A DNA stretch of 36,500 nucleotides from Acidobacteriota bacterium (GTDB lineage Bacteria > Acidobacteriota > Terriglobia > 20CM-2-55-15): NCBI GenBank assembly GCA_003223875.1, contig QHWY01000231.1, positions 1 through 36,500 on the forward strand, given 5' to 3'. Positions within the stretch are counted from its first letter, which is position 1; each line of letters opens with the position of its first letter. The notes under the pieces were generated by a model, which ran no database searches, was not told the DNA's origin, and was given only the letters and a program-made list of their open reading frames with translations. Positions 7,498 through 16,572 of this stretch are shown piece by piece. A program made the position numbers and the translations under genes.

Positions 7498-8856
7498 ATG
7501 GACCTCGCCACTGAACGAAAAATCAATCACGATCTCCTGCGTCCCCTCCGCCAGACGTCGGTTTGGTTCTTTTTGCTGGTCGCATTATTGGGGAGCATTA
7601 TTCTGACGGGTGCTGGCGCGTGGCTATATCAATTGTCCAACGGTCTTGTGGTGGCAGGCATCCGATGGCCGATCTTCTGGGCCTTTTACATTACGAACTT
7701 TGTTTTCTGGATCGGCATCAGCCACGCCGGCACGCTGATTTCCGCCATTCTGCGGCTTGTGAATGCGACCTGGCGGCGACCGGTAACACGTTGCGCCGAA
7801 GTCATCACGGTTTTCGCGCTCATGATTGGCGCGATGTTCCCCATCATTCATCTTGGCCGGCCCTGGCTTTTCTTCTGGCTGATTCCGTATCCGAGCGAGC
7901 GGCAGATCTGGCCGAATATGCGTTCGCCGCTGGCATGGGACTTCTTTGCCATTTCGACGTACCTGACGGGAAGCACATTGTTCCTTCTTCTCCCGATCAT
8001 TCCCGACTTCGCGCTCATGCGCGACCAGATGACCGGATGGCGAAAGAAAATTTATGGTGTGCTCGCTCTGGGCTGGCAGGGAACGACCAAGCAATGGCAC
8101 CGGCTGGAAGCCGCGATGCAGATTATGGCCATCGCCATCGTGCCGGTGGCCGTGTCGGTACACACCATCGTGTCGTTCGATTTTTCGATGTCGCCCGTGC
8201 CGATGTGGCACTCGACGGTTTTCGGTCCCTACTTCGTCGCGGGGGCAATCTTCAGCGGAATCGCGGGGCTTATTCTCGCGATGGCGGTGTTGCGGAAGAT
8301 TCTTCATCTGGAAGAGTACCTGCACCCGCTGCACTTTCAGAATCTCGGCAAACTGCTGCTCCTGATGAGCCTGCTGTGGGGATACTTTACATTTGTGGAA
8401 CGGCTCACCACGTGGTACGGCAACAACTCGGCCGAGATGGCCGTATTTTGGGAAACTCAAACCGGCGCGTACGCGCCGCTGTTCTGGACGATGGTGTTCT
8501 GCAATTTCATCATTCCCTTCCCGCTCCTGGCGATTCGGAAATTGCGCACGATAACCGGGACCGTGATCGCGTCGTCGACGATTGTGGTTGGGATGTGGAT
8601 CGAGCGATTCCTGATCGTCGTTCCATCCCTTGCGCGAAAGAATTTGCCGTATACGTGGGCGTCATACCGTCCTCAGCCGGTTGAAATCCTGATTACCATC
8701 GCGACATTCGCGGCAATGACGCTCCTGTATACATTGTTCGCGAAGGCGGTTCCGATCATTTCGATCTGGGAGCTCAAGGTCGGAATGCATGCTCCGCCCT
8801 TGCTGACACCGGAGGAGCAAGAACAGCAGCGCGAACTGTGGAGGACGCGGCCGTGA
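7498..8856 (+). CDS. NrfD/PsrC-family quinol-interacting membrane subunit (ActC-like)
   Basis: 452 residues, mostly hydrophobic, with about nine to ten membrane spans starting at residues 20-45. The pattern, including WPIFWAFYITNFVFWIGISH and HLGRPWLFFWLIP in the first half and a conserved EMAVFWE acidic stretch, is that of NrfD-like proteins such as ActC and PsrC, which bind menaquinol or ubiquinol in the membrane and may couple oxidation to charge movement. The ATG at 7498 has no Shine-Dalgarno because an 80-nt repeat lies before it. The stop overlaps the next start in GTGA. Substrate quinone cannot be read from sequence. Confidence 0.9.
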   Translation: MDLATERKINHDLLRPLRQTSVWFFLLVALLGSIILTGAGAWLYQLSNGLVVAGIRWPIFWAFYITNFVFWIGISHAGTLISAILRLVNATWRRPVTRCAEVITVFALMIGAMFPIIHLGRPWLFFWLIPYPSERQIWPNMRSPLAWDFFAISTYLTGSTLFLLLPIIPDFALMRDQMTGWRKKIYGVLALGWQGTTKQWHRLEAAMQIMAIAIVPVAVSVHTIVSFDFSMSPVPMWHSTVFGPYFVAGAIFSGIAGLILAMAVLRKILHLEEYLHPLHFQNLGKLLLLMSLLWGYFTFVERLTTWYGNNSAEMAVFWETQTGAYAPLFWTMVFCNFIIPFPLLAIRKLRTITGTVIASSTIVVGMWIERFLIVVPSLARKNLPYTWASYRPQPVEILITIATFAAMTLLYTLFAKAVPIISIWELKVGMHAPPLLTPEEQEQQRELWRTRP

Positions 8857-9356
8857 AAGCCATCTATGGTCTGTATTCCGATCCCGAATCCGCGCAGCAC
8901 GCGGTCGAGTCGCTCAGGCGAGCGGGTGTGGGCGATCAGTCCATTACGGTCATGGCATCGCAGCCGTATGAAGAGTACGAATTCAGCCAGCGGTACCAAC
9001 AAACCTGGCTTTTTTGGATCGCGGCCGCCGGAGGCGCGTTGGGTCTCGGAGTTGGCGTTACGCTGGCGTATCTGACGGAAACGCTCCGGCCGCTGGTAAC
9101 CGGAGGCATGCCGATCGTCGCGTGGTGGCCGAACATCATCATCATGTTCGAGTTGATGATGATGGGCTCGATACTCGCGACAGTCGTCAGTTTGTTGGTG
9201 ATGACGGAACTGCCGACTTTCCGCTCAGGAATTTACGACCCGGAGATTTCGCAGGGTAAGATTCTCGTAGCAGTGGAGAATCCGGCGGAGGAGGAGCTTT
9301 CCGCTCTGGAACGAACCTTCAAGTCCAGCGGAATAGCTGAAGTGAAGAGGGTTTGA
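8853..9356 (+). CDS. DUF3341 membrane protein (ActD-like)
   Basis: 167 residues from GTG 8853, which overlaps the NrfD stop as GTGA; an in-frame GTG at 8838 is possible but less likely. A ferredoxin-like N-terminal domain (KAIYGLYSDPESAQHAVESL) is followed by two membrane helices (about 55-78 and 95-120) and a short C-terminal domain ending EVKRV. This is the DUF3341 family, subunit D of alternative complex III operons, thought to be structural. The ActE cytochrome and the second NrfD-like subunit ActF found in full operons do not follow here; a tRNA comes next. Confidence 0.88.
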   Translation: MKAIYGLYSDPESAQHAVESLRRAGVGDQSITVMASQPYEEYEFSQRYQQTWLFWIAAAGGALGLGVGVTLAYLTETLRPLVTGGMPIVAWWPNIIIMFELMMMGSILATVVSLLVMTELPTFRSGIYDPEISQGKILVAVENPAEEELSALERTFKSSGIAEVKRV

Positions 9357-9359
9357 AAA

Positions 9360-9433
9360 TCGGGACGAGAGGATTTGAACCTCCGACCACACGCACCCCA
9401 AGCGTGTGCGCTACCAGGCTGCGCTACGTCCCG
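9360..9433 (-). tRNA. tRNA-Pro(GGG)
   Basis: The minus strand folds into a 74-nt cloverleaf: acceptor CGGGACG/CGTCCCG, D arm GCGC/GCGC, anticodon stem CACGC/GCGTG with loop TTGGGGT giving anticodon GGG, T arm GGAGG-TTCAAAT-CCTCT, discriminator A. CCA is not encoded. It starts 3 nt past the DUF3341 stop on the opposite strand. Its T-arm half is nearly identical to that of tRNA-Pro(CGG) at 3135-3209. Confidence 0.95.
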
Positions 9434-9444
9434 ATGTACCCAAT

Positions 9445-9777
9445 TTAGGTTTTCCGGCTAAGCAAAGTCAAGATGTCCTGCAATTCTTCTCGAATTCGAA
9501 GAAGCATCTTCTGGCGTTCTTTTGGCGCGCGGGTGCGGGCGAGTTGTTTCCGCGCACCCGCGATGGTGTATCCGCGTTCATAGAGAAGCTCTTTGATGCG
9601 AAGCACCATTTCAATGTCCTTCCTTTTATAAACGCGGTGCCCCGATTTCGATTTTTCGGGAGCGAGATTGGGAAACTCGGTTTCCCAGAATCGAAGGACG
9701 AAGGGCTCGATATCGACAATCTTGCACACCTCGCCGATACGAAAGAAGAGCTTGTCCGGGATTTGACGTGTCGGCAT
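9445..9777 (-). CDS. MerR-family transcriptional regulator
   Basis: 110 residues from ATG 9777; an upstream TTG at 9801 would add eight. [30 protein letters not shown] is the winged helix-turn-helix of MerR proteins, followed by [35 protein letters not shown] and a short coiled-coil dimerisation helix. There is no C-terminal effector domain, as in the small MerR-like proteins often found near ihfA or der genes. It has no metal-binding Cys, so metal sensing is unlikely. The targets are unknown. It lies downstream of der with a 72-nt gap holding an imperfect hairpin. Confidence 0.85.
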   Translation of the reverse strand: MPTRQIPDKLFFRIGEVCKIVDIEPFVLRFWETEFPNLAPEKSKSGHRVYKRKDIEMVLRIKELLYERGYTIAGARKQLARTRAPKERQKMLLRIREELQDILTLLSRKT

Positions 9778-9792
9778 AAACGACGAACGAAT

Positions 9793-9852
9793 TAGCCACA
9801 AAAAAGTACATAAGCCACAAACTTTTGTGAATCTTGTTCCTTTTTGTGGCTA
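9793..9852 (-). terminator. Imperfect hairpin between der and the MerR gene
   Basis: TAGCCACAAAAAAG (9793-9806) pairs with CCTTTTTGTGGCTA (9839-9852) with one or two mismatches, and a third GCCACAAA lies inside the loop. It overlaps the der stop codon. It could attenuate transcription into the MerR gene. It lacks a GC-rich stem, so the function is uncertain. Confidence 0.35.
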
Positions 9853-11184
9853 TTCCCTTTTTTGATGCGCCAGAGCCTTCGCGCGCTGCTTGATTATAAT
9901 GGGCGTCCCGGGGAATGGAAATCGCTCACGGATCCGGTTCTCGATGAACCGTTCGAAGGAGAAGTGCAGCTTCCTGACTTTATTCGAGAACATAACGAAT
10001 GTCGGCGGATCGACCTTCACCTGGGCGATGTAACGGATCTTCACATCCATAGGTAATCCACCTCGGGTCAGCACTTCCTGCCGCAAAAATTCGTTCAGGT
10101 CTCGGGTGGGGATACGCACGAACCGTGCTTTATGAACTTCATCAATTACTCCATATAGTTTCTGGACACGCTGCCCGGTTTTGGCGGAAATAAAGAGGAT
10201 TGGCGCGAAGGATACGAACTTCAATTTATCACGGATTTCCGATTCATAGTCGGCCGTGACTCGATGGGTTTTTTCGATGGCATCCCATTTATTGACGGCG
10301 ATAATGAGGGACCGGCCAGCCTGGTGGGCATAGCCGGCGATATGTGCATCTAGGGCAGTTACGCCTTCGATCGCATCGATAACCAAAATGGCTATGTCAC
10401 TTCGCTCCAGGTGCCGGCGGGCCATGACCACGCTGAGTTTCTCGGCCTTGAGTTCCGTCTTCCCTTTGCGACGGATTCCGGCAGTGTCAACAAACCGGAT
10501 CGTCAAGCCGTCCTGCTGAACCAAGCTGTCGACGGAGTCCCGGGTCGTTCCGGCGATGGGCGAAACCATGGCCCGTTCTTGTCCCGCAAGTCTGTTCAGA
10601 AGTGTGGACTTACCGACATTGGGCCGGCCGATAATAGCCACCCGAACCTCAACTCCCGCATCTGCTTCATTGGCTTCAGGTGCTGGCACTGAAATTGCAA
10701 CTTCGTCCAATAGTTCGGTGATGCCTCGACCGTGCTCAGCGGAAATGGGGAATACCCGGTCGACGCCCAGGCGATAAAATTCCGAAACTTCGGATGCCTG
10801 CTTCTCCGAATCGATCTTATTGACAACCAAAAAAACCGGTTTGCCTGTACGCCGTAGAAGACGGATGAGTTCCAGATCGGGAGGTGTGATGCCGGACCGG
10901 CCATCGACGACAAAGAAAACCAGCACTGCGGTTTCAATGGCGATCTGCGCCTGCTCGAAGATACGGACAGGAATCTCGGTCTGTTCGCCGGGAATGATGC
11001 CGCCGGTGTCTACAATGTCGTAGTTACGGCCATGCCAACTGACAGTCCCGTAGATTCGGTCGCGTGTGATTCCCGGCTCATCGGTAACGATCGAGCGCCG
11101 CTGGCCGATAAGCCGATTGAACAATGTGGATTTTCCGACATTCGGACGTCCTACGATAGCGATAAGCGGCAATGAGGAGGGCAT
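9850..11184 (-). CDS. der: Ribosome-biogenesis GTPase Der (EngA)
   Basis: 444 residues from ATG 11184 (MPSSLPLIAIVGRPNVGKST); an in-frame TTG at 11211 is less likely. It has two consecutive GTPase domains, each with its own P-loop GRPNVGKST, a DTGG or DTAG G3 motif, and NKID or NKWD G4 motifs, then a C-terminal KH-like domain (about 350-444) that contacts 23S rRNA. Der acts in maturation of the 50S subunit. Length and order are standard, and no key residue is missing. It is transcribed away from prkA. Confidence 0.97.
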   Translation of the reverse strand: MPSSLPLIAIVGRPNVGKSTLFNRLIGQRRSIVTDEPGITRDRIYGTVSWHGRNYDIVDTGGIIPGEQTEIPVRIFEQAQIAIETAVLVFFVVDGRSGITPPDLELIRLLRRTGKPVFLVVNKIDSEKQASEVSEFYRLGVDRVFPISAEHGRGITELLDEVAISVPAPEANEADAGVEVRVAIIGRPNVGKSTLLNRLAGQERAMVSPIAGTTRDSVDSLVQQDGLTIRFVDTAGIRRKGKTELKAEKLSVVMARRHLERSDIAILVIDAIEGVTALDAHIAGYAHQAGRSLIIAVNKWDAIEKTHRVTADYESEIRDKLKFVSFAPILFISAKTGQRVQKLYGVIDEVHKARFVRIPTRDLNEFLRQEVLTRGGLPMDVKIRYIAQVKVDPPTFVMFSNKVRKLHFSFERFIENRIRERFPFPGTPIIIKQRAKALAHQKRE

Positions 11185-11298
11185 GAAGTCATTCTCGCTT
11201 CCCTTTCGCAAAATAACACATCCAATGTTTCGGGACCTGAACTGTCTGACCCTGAACTATAGTAGGATACCGATACAGACAGGCATTTTTGAAAACCC

Positions 11299-11347
11299 AA
11301 CGATCGGAACGAATTCCAACCGAAATCTCCGATCGTTTTGTTTTTTT
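11299..11347 (+). terminator. Intrinsic-terminator-like hairpin in the prkA leader
   Basis: AACGATCGGA (11299-11308) pairs perfectly with TCCGATCGTT (11328-11337) and runs into TTTTGTTTTTTT on the plus strand. It ends 21 nt before the prkA ATG. No plus-strand gene precedes it, since der reads the other way, so it would act on the leader of the prkA operon itself. Confidence 0.6.
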
Positions 11348-11367
11348 GCCGATTAAAAGGTGAATAT

Positions 11368-13449
11368 ATGCAAGAGCAGGCAGAGTCCGTAAGTATTCTC
11401 AGCGCGATTGTAAATCTGCAGAGCCCCCAGGAATATCAAGAACTGAATTGGGAAGGCTCGTTCGAGGACTACCTTAAACTGATCCAGGACAATCCGCGGG
11501 TGACACGGAACGCGTTCCAGCGGATTTACGACATGATCCTTTCATATGGAGTGGAGGAGTATGTCGAACACAAGAAGAAGATCACACGCTACCGCTTCTT
11601 CCGCGACGAAACGCACAACGGCAGGGACGCGGTTTATGGGATCGATCAAAGCCTGAATCACCTGGTCGATATCTTCAAATCCGCCTCGCGCAATTACGGC
11701 ACGGAGCGGCGCGTCATCTTGCTTCACGGCCCGGTCGGCAGCGCCAAGAGCACCATCGTAAGGCTGCTCAAAAAAGGCCTCGAAGAATATTCGCACACGC
11801 CCGACGGCGCCATGTACACGTTCGCGTGGACAAACATCGCCAACGACGTGGAGAAGGAAGTCTACGCGATGTTGAACGATGAACTGCCTTGCCCGATGCG
11901 CGAAGAACCGCTGCACCTGATTCCCTCCGACCAACGTGAAAAGCTGATCGATGAACTGATGCGCAACAGCAGCGATCCCAAGTTTCCGATCCAGGTGGAA
12001 GGCGATCTCTGCCCGGCTTGCCGCCAGATGTACCGGGAACTGACGCGCCGTTATAAAGGCGATTGGTTCAAGGTCATGGATCATGTGAAGGTGCGCCGGC
12101 TGGTCCTTGCCGAAAAAGACCGAATCGGAATCGGCACTTTCCAGCCAAAGGACGAGAAGAATCAGGACTCGACCGAACTCACCGGCGATATCAATTATCG
12201 CAAGATCGCCATCTACGGGTCCGATTCGGATGCTCGCGCGTTTAATTTCGACGGCGAATTCAATGTCGCCAACCGCGGCATCATTGAATTCATCGAAGTC
12301 CTGAAGCTCGAGGTTGCATTCTTATACGACCTGCTCGGCGCAAGCCAGGAACATAAGATCAAACCGAAGAAATTCCCGCAGACCGATATCGACGAGGTGA
12401 TCATCGGCCACACCAACGAGCCTGAATACCGGAAGCTGCAGAACAACGAGTTCATGGAAGCGCTGCGGGACCGCACGGTGAAGATCGATATCCCGTACAT
12501 CACCAAACTCACCGACGAAATCAAGGTCTACGAAAAGGACTACAACGCCTCGAGAATTCGTGGAAAACACATAGCGCCGCATACGATCGAGATGGCCGCC
12601 ATGTGGGCCGTGTTGACGCGAGTAGAAACGCCGAAGAAGGCGAATCTGACACTGCTCCAGAAATTGAAGCTCTACGACGGCAAAACGCTGCCGGGCTACA
12701 CCGAAGACTCGGTCAAGGAGCTACAGAAGGAAGCGGCGCGCGAAGGCATGGATGGTATTTCGCCGCGCTACATTCAGGACAAGATTTCCAATGCGCTGGT
12801 CAATGAGCAGTTCGCCGGCTGCGTGAATCCGTTCATGGTGCTGAACGAGCTGGAGAGCGGCTTACGCCATCATTCCCTCATCAAGTCGGATGAACAACGG
12901 AAGAACTTCCGCGAGCTGTTGACCGTTGTGAAGCACGAATATGAGGACATCGTAAAGAACGAAGTCCAGCGCGCAATTTCCGCCGACGAGGAGGCCATAT
13001 CGCGGCTGTGCTCCAACTACATCGACAACGTCAAGGCATATACGCAGAAGGAACGCGTGAAGAACAAATACACCGGCCAGGATGAGGAGCCGGATGAGCG
13101 CCTGATGCGGTCGATCGAAGAAAAGATCGACATCCCGGAAAGTCGCAAGGACGATTTCCGGCGCGAGATCATGAACTATATCGGTGCTCTTGCGATCGAA
13201 GGCAAGCAGTTCAACTATCGCACGAACGAGCGGCTCTACAAGGCGCTCGAGCTGAAGTTGTTCGAAGACCGCAAGGATTCGATCAAACTGACGAGCCTCG
13301 TCTCGAACGTTGTGGACAAAGAGACTCAGCAAAAGATCGACGTCGTCAAGAGCCGCCTGATCAAGAACTACACCTATTGCGACGTTTGCGCGACCGACGT
13401 GTTGAATTATGTGGCCAGCATCTTCGCGCGAGGAGATGCGAAGGAGTAA
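11368..13449 (+). CDS. prkA: PrkA-family serine protein kinase / AAA+ protein
   Basis: 693 residues from ATG 11368, with AAAGGTG eight bases upstream; an earlier in-frame start at 11338 lies in the leader hairpin. The N-terminal AAA+ module carries Walker [10 protein letters not shown] (121-129), an [10 protein letters not shown] motif follows the sensor region, and the C-terminal PrkA kinase-like domain includes [14 protein letters not shown]. PrkA (E. coli YeaG) works in stress and starvation responses; kinase and AAA+ ATPase-linked protease activities have both been proposed in different bacteria. It leads an operon with DUF444 and SpoVR genes, the conserved trio. Length is slightly above E. 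coli PrkA. Confidence 0.95.
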   Translation: MQEQAESVSILSAIVNLQSPQEYQELNWEGSFEDYLKLIQDNPRVTRNAFQRIYDMILSYGVEEYVEHKKKITRYRFFRDETHNGRDAVYGIDQSLNHLVDIFKSASRNYGTERRVILLHGPVGSAKSTIVRLLKKGLEEYSHTPDGAMYTFAWTNIANDVEKEVYAMLNDELPCPMREEPLHLIPSDQREKLIDELMRNSSDPKFPIQVEGDLCPACRQMYRELTRRYKGDWFKVMDHVKVRRLVLAEKDRIGIGTFQPKDEKNQDSTELTGDINYRKIAIYGSDSDARAFNFDGEFNVANRGIIEFIEVLKLEVAFLYDLLGASQEHKIKPKKFPQTDIDEVIIGHTNEPEYRKLQNNEFMEALRDRTVKIDIPYITKLTDEIKVYEKDYNASRIRGKHIAPHTIEMAAMWAVLTRVETPKKANLTLLQKLKLYDGKTLPGYTEDSVKELQKEAAREGMDGISPRYIQDKISNALVNEQFAGCVNPFMVLNELESGLRHHSLIKSDEQRKNFRELLTVVKHEYEDIVKNEVQRAISADEEAISRLCSNYIDNVKAYTQKERVKNKYTGQDEEPDERLMRSIEEKIDIPESRKDDFRREIMNYIGALAIEGKQFNYRTNERLYKALELKLFEDRKDSIKLTSLVSNVVDKETQQKIDVVKSRLIKNYTYCDVCATDVLNYVASIFARGDAKE

Positions 13450-13458
13450 CGAAGCCCC

Positions 13459-14568
13459 GTGGTTCTCAATATCGAGCAGGATTATCTTCGATTCCGGCAG
13501 ATCGTCCGGGGCAAGATCAAGCAAGACCTGAAGAAATATATTTCGCAGGGAGAGCTGATCGGAAAGAAGGGGAAGGATTTCGTCAGCATTCCGATCCCGC
13601 AGATCGAAATGCCCAACTTCCGCTTCGGCCGCCGTAACACGGGCGGTGTCGGCCAGGGTGAAGGCGAGCCGGGAACTCCGCTCGCACCCGGCGATGTGGA
13701 CGAAGACGGCAACGGCAAGGCCGGAAACGCGCCCGGCGCGCACATCCTGGAAGTGGATCTCACCATGGAAGAACTGGCGCAGATCCTCGCTGAAGAGCTC
13801 GAGCTTCCGCGCATCCAACCCAAAGGCAGCGCTCGCCTGAAGACGGAACGCGACCACTATTCGCAAATCTCCAAAGTCGGACCGGAATCGCTACGCCATT
13901 TCAAGCGCACCTATAAAGAGGCCCTGAAGCGGCAGATCACGGCGGGCACGTACGATCCGTTGAATCCCTACATCGTCCCTATTCACGAAGACAAACGTTA
14001 CCTCTCCTGGAAGACCAAGCAGCGTCCGGAGAGCAATGCGCTAATCCTATATATGATGGATGTGTCCGGTTCCATGGGCGATGAGCAAAAGGAGATCGTG
14101 CGAATCGAGTCCTTCTGGATCGACACGTGGATTCAGACGAACTACAACGGCGTGGTGACTCGATACATCATCCACGATGCGGTCGCGCAAGAAGTCGATC
14201 GCGACACTTTCTTCCATACGCGCGAGAGCGGAGGAACCGTCATTTCATCCGCCTACGATCTGTGCAACAAGATCATTGAAGACGAGTATCCGCAGGATCT
14301 TTGGAACATTTATGTTTTTCACTTTTCCGACGGCGACAACTGGTCCGGCGGAGATACGGATCGATGCATCAATCTCCTGAAATCGGATCTGCTCCCGAAG
14401 GTCAATCTGTTCGGCTACGGCCAGGTGGAGAGCACGTACGGAAGCGGGCAATTCATCCGCGAGCTCGAAAACAATATTTCCGAGATCGATAATCTCGTGC
14501 TTTCGCGAATCGAGAACAAGGAAGACATTTACCAGTCGATCAAGGATTTTCTGGGAAAGGGTAAGTGA
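13459..14568 (+). CDS. DUF444 family protein (YeaH/YhbH)
   Basis: 369 residues from GTG 13459, nine bases after prkA, with AAGGAG in the prkA end. The N-terminal part has a Gly-rich acidic linker ([14 protein letters not shown]), the centre is conserved ([15 protein letters not shown]), and a von Willebrand A-like domain follows with MIDAS motif DVSGSMGD near residue 203. This is the DUF444 protein always linked to PrkA and SpoVR. It is probably a partner or target of PrkA, but its biochemical role is unproven. The stop TGA directly abuts an 80-nt repeat. Confidence 0.93.
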   Translation: MVLNIEQDYLRFRQIVRGKIKQDLKKYISQGELIGKKGKDFVSIPIPQIEMPNFRFGRRNTGGVGQGEGEPGTPLAPGDVDEDGNGKAGNAPGAHILEVDLTMEELAQILAEELELPRIQPKGSARLKTERDHYSQISKVGPESLRHFKRTYKEALKRQITAGTYDPLNPYIVPIHEDKRYLSWKTKQRPESNALILYMMDVSGSMGDEQKEIVRIESFWIDTWIQTNYNGVVTRYIIHDAVAQEVDRDTFFHTRESGGTVISSAYDLCNKIIEDEYPQDLWNIYVFHFSDGDNWSGGDTDRCINLLKSDLLPKVNLFGYGQVESTYGSGQFIRELENNISEIDNLVLSRIENKEDIYQSIKDFLGKGK

Positions 14569-14648
14569 TGAGCGGAGCGGGCAAAGCGCAAGGCCGTAAG
14601 GCCGAAGCCATAAACAATGCAAGCGCGGTAGCGCGCAGCCATAAATAA
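14569..14648. repeat. 80-nt intergenic repeat, copy B
   Basis: Matches 7411-7490 in 72 of 80 positions and sits in the same place: directly after a TGA stop and one base before the next ATG. It carries GCGCGGTAGCGCGC and ends in CATAAATAA. Confidence 0.85.
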
Positions 14649-14649
14649 C

Positions 14650-16155
14650 ATGTCGATAACGGTTCAAAGCCGCAGACAAACGCTGACGCCCGAATTGGCG
14701 CGGCTCAACCGCGAGATCGAGCAGTACGCGCGCGGCTACGGACTGGATTTCTACGAAACCATGTTCGAGGTTCTCGACTTCGAAGAAATGAACATGGTTG
14801 CCGCCTACGGTGGGTTCCCGAACCGGTATCCCCACTGGAAGTTCGGCATGGAGTACGAGCGCCTCAACAAAAGCTACGCCTATGGCCTGCACAAGATTTA
14901 CGAGATGGTCATCAATAATGACCCGTGCTACGCGTATTTGTTGGAGTGCAATCACGTTGTCGATCAGAAGCTCGTCATGGCGCATGTCTACGGCCACTGC
15001 GATTTCTTCAAGAACAATATCTGGTTCTCGAAGACCAACCGCAAAATGATGGACAGCATGGCGAATCATGCCACGAAGATCCGGAAGTACATCGACCGGT
15101 ATGGGCTCGAAAAGGTCGAAACTTTTATTGATATTTGCTTGTGCCTGGACGACTTGATCGACTATCACTCTGTGTTCATCGAACGAAGACCCAAACATAA
15201 GCAGCAGGCCGAAGAAGAACCCGCCATCGTGAAGAAAATCGCAGCCAGCGAGTACATGGACGAATTCATCAATCCGAAGGAGTTCATCGATCAGCAGAAG
15301 CAAAGACTCGAAGACGAACGGCAGAAGCGTCGCCGTTTCCCTGAAGAACCGCAGAAAGACGTGCTTCTGTTTCTCCTCGAAAATGGGCCGCTCGAAAATT
15401 GGCAGCGCGATGTTCTATGGATCATCCGCGAAGAAGCATATTATTTCGCGCCTCAGGCCCAAACGAAGATCATGAACGAAGGCTGGGCCACCTATTGGCA
15501 CGCGAAAATCATGACCGAGCGCGCGCTGAATGACGCGGAAGTGATCGACTTTGCCGATCATCACTCCGGGACCGTTGCCGCGCACCCGGGACAAATCAAC
15601 CCTTACCGGTTGGGATTTGAGCTTTGGAAGGACATCGAAGATCGTTGGAACAAAGGCAAATTTGGAAAGGATTACGACGAGTGCGACGATTACGGCTCGA
15701 AACGCGAGTGGGATCTCGGCCTCGGCCTCGGCCGCGAAAAGATTTTCGAAACCCGCAGGGTGCATAACGACATCACTTTCATCGATGCTTTCTTCACCGA
15801 AGAGTTCTGCCACGAGCGCCGGTTCTTCACCTATCAATTCAACCCGGAGCGCGGCGTCTACGAGATCGCGGACCGGAACTGGAAAAGCATCAAGCAAAAG
15901 CTGCTGTTTTCATTGACCAACTTCGGACAGCCGTTGATCTACGTCATCGACGGGAATTTCGAAAACCGCGGAGAGCTACTGTTGGATCATCGCCACGAAG
16001 GGATCGATCTGCGCATCGATTACGCGAAAGATACGTTGAAGAGCCTATATACGCTCTGGAGTCGCCCGGTGCATCTGAGGACGATTGTCGAAGGCAAAGG
16101 AAAGTTGTTAACGTACGACGGTGAAAAACATCTGGAAAGGAAAACCGATGGATGA
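14650..16155 (+). CDS. spoVR: SpoVR family protein
   Basis: 501 residues. The sequence YARGYGLDFYETMFEVLDFE EMNMVAAYGGFPNRYPHWKF, then HVYGHCDFFKNNIWFSKTNR and EGWATYWHAKIM, is the signature of SpoVR proteins (YcgB in E. coli), including several conserved His and Glu that look metal-binding. Bacillus SpoVR is needed for proper spore cortex; in non-sporulating bacteria it travels with PrkA and DUF444 in a stress-linked operon. An 80-nt repeat upstream leaves no Shine-Dalgarno. The end overlaps the next gene by 8 nt. The molecular activity is unknown. Confidence 0.95.
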   Translation: MSITVQSRRQTLTPELARLNREIEQYARGYGLDFYETMFEVLDFEEMNMVAAYGGFPNRYPHWKFGMEYERLNKSYAYGLHKIYEMVINNDPCYAYLLECNHVVDQKLVMAHVYGHCDFFKNNIWFSKTNRKMMDSMANHATKIRKYIDRYGLEKVETFIDICLCLDDLIDYHSVFIERRPKHKQQAEEEPAIVKKIAASEYMDEFINPKEFIDQQKQRLEDERQKRRRFPEEPQKDVLLFLLENGPLENWQRDVLWIIREEAYYFAPQAQTKIMNEGWATYWHAKIMTERALNDAEVIDFADHHSGTVAAHPGQINPYRLGFELWKDIEDRWNKGKFGKDYDECDDYGSKREWDLGLGLGREKIFETRRVHNDITFIDAFFTEEFCHERRFFTYQFNPERGVYEIADRNWKSIKQKLLFSLTNFGQPLIYVIDGNFENRGELLLDHRHEGIDLRIDYAKDTLKSLYTLWSRPVHLRTIVEGKGKLLTYDGEKHLERKTDG

Positions 16156-16489
16156 GCTAAAGATCACGACGGATATTGAAGCCACCGACCAGCTAGGTTT
16201 GCTTGTTCGGCGGATACAAGTCGAGGCTCCGGTCAAAGGTGACCTTCGCAAGCAGGCGGCGGCCATCGTCGAGAAGGTCACGTATCTCGGTTCAGAACTG
16301 AAAGTGATCGAAGTCGATGGCGTGTCCGACGCCGTCCAGATCCGCAGCAAAAAACCCGCGGAAGACGGCTTTGTTGAGGTCTTCCTTCGTCGCGGGAATT
16401 ACCTGTCGCTGGAGCGCAAAGGCACACCGCTACATATCTCGAAGGGGGACTTCGAGAGACTGATGCGCGACCTGAAAGAGATTTTTTAG
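16148..16489 (+). CDS. Small protein of unknown function in the prkA operon
   Basis: 113 residues from ATG 16148 (MDELKITTDIEATDQLGLLV), overlapping the SpoVR stop and preceded by GGAAAGGAAAA; an in-frame GTG at 16121 is possible. Predicted alpha/beta with an amphipathic helix at about 35-50 and a strand-rich second half (FVEVFLRRGNYLSLE). It has no Cys, signal or membrane segment. I recognise no family. The overlap places it in the prkA-DUF444-spoVR transcript. Its TAG stop supplies the first base of a perfect palindrome. Confidence 0.75.
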   Translation: MDELKITTDIEATDQLGLLVRRIQVEAPVKGDLRKQAAAIVEKVTYLGSELKVIEVDGVSDAVQIRSKKPAEDGFVEVFLRRGNYLSLERKGTPLHISKGDFERLMRDLKEIF

Positions 16490-16572
16490 GGAAATTCGGG
16501 GTCAGACGGGTGAATTCCCTATTTTTGCAGTTCAAAAAATAGGGAATTCACCCGTCTGACCCCGAATTTCCC
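16489..16572. repeat. Perfect 38-bp palindrome (REP-like), copy 1
   Basis: Arms 16489-16526 and 16535-16572 are exact reverse complements around an 8-nt loop. The core is CGGGGTCAGACGGGTGAATT. It fills the space between two convergent operons. It begins in the TAG stop of the plus-strand gene and reaches into the CysO-like reading frame on the other strand. A second copy lies at 30838-30929. Core words of this type are reminiscent of REP sequences linked to IS200-like (RAYT) transposases; no such gene is in the window. Confidence 0.93.

Noticed and set aside
3135..9433. Respiratory operon as a mobile island between two tRNA-Pro direct repeats
   Set aside because: Both tRNAs are intact and have different anticodons; the shared half is ordinary isoacceptor similarity, and no recombinase is present.
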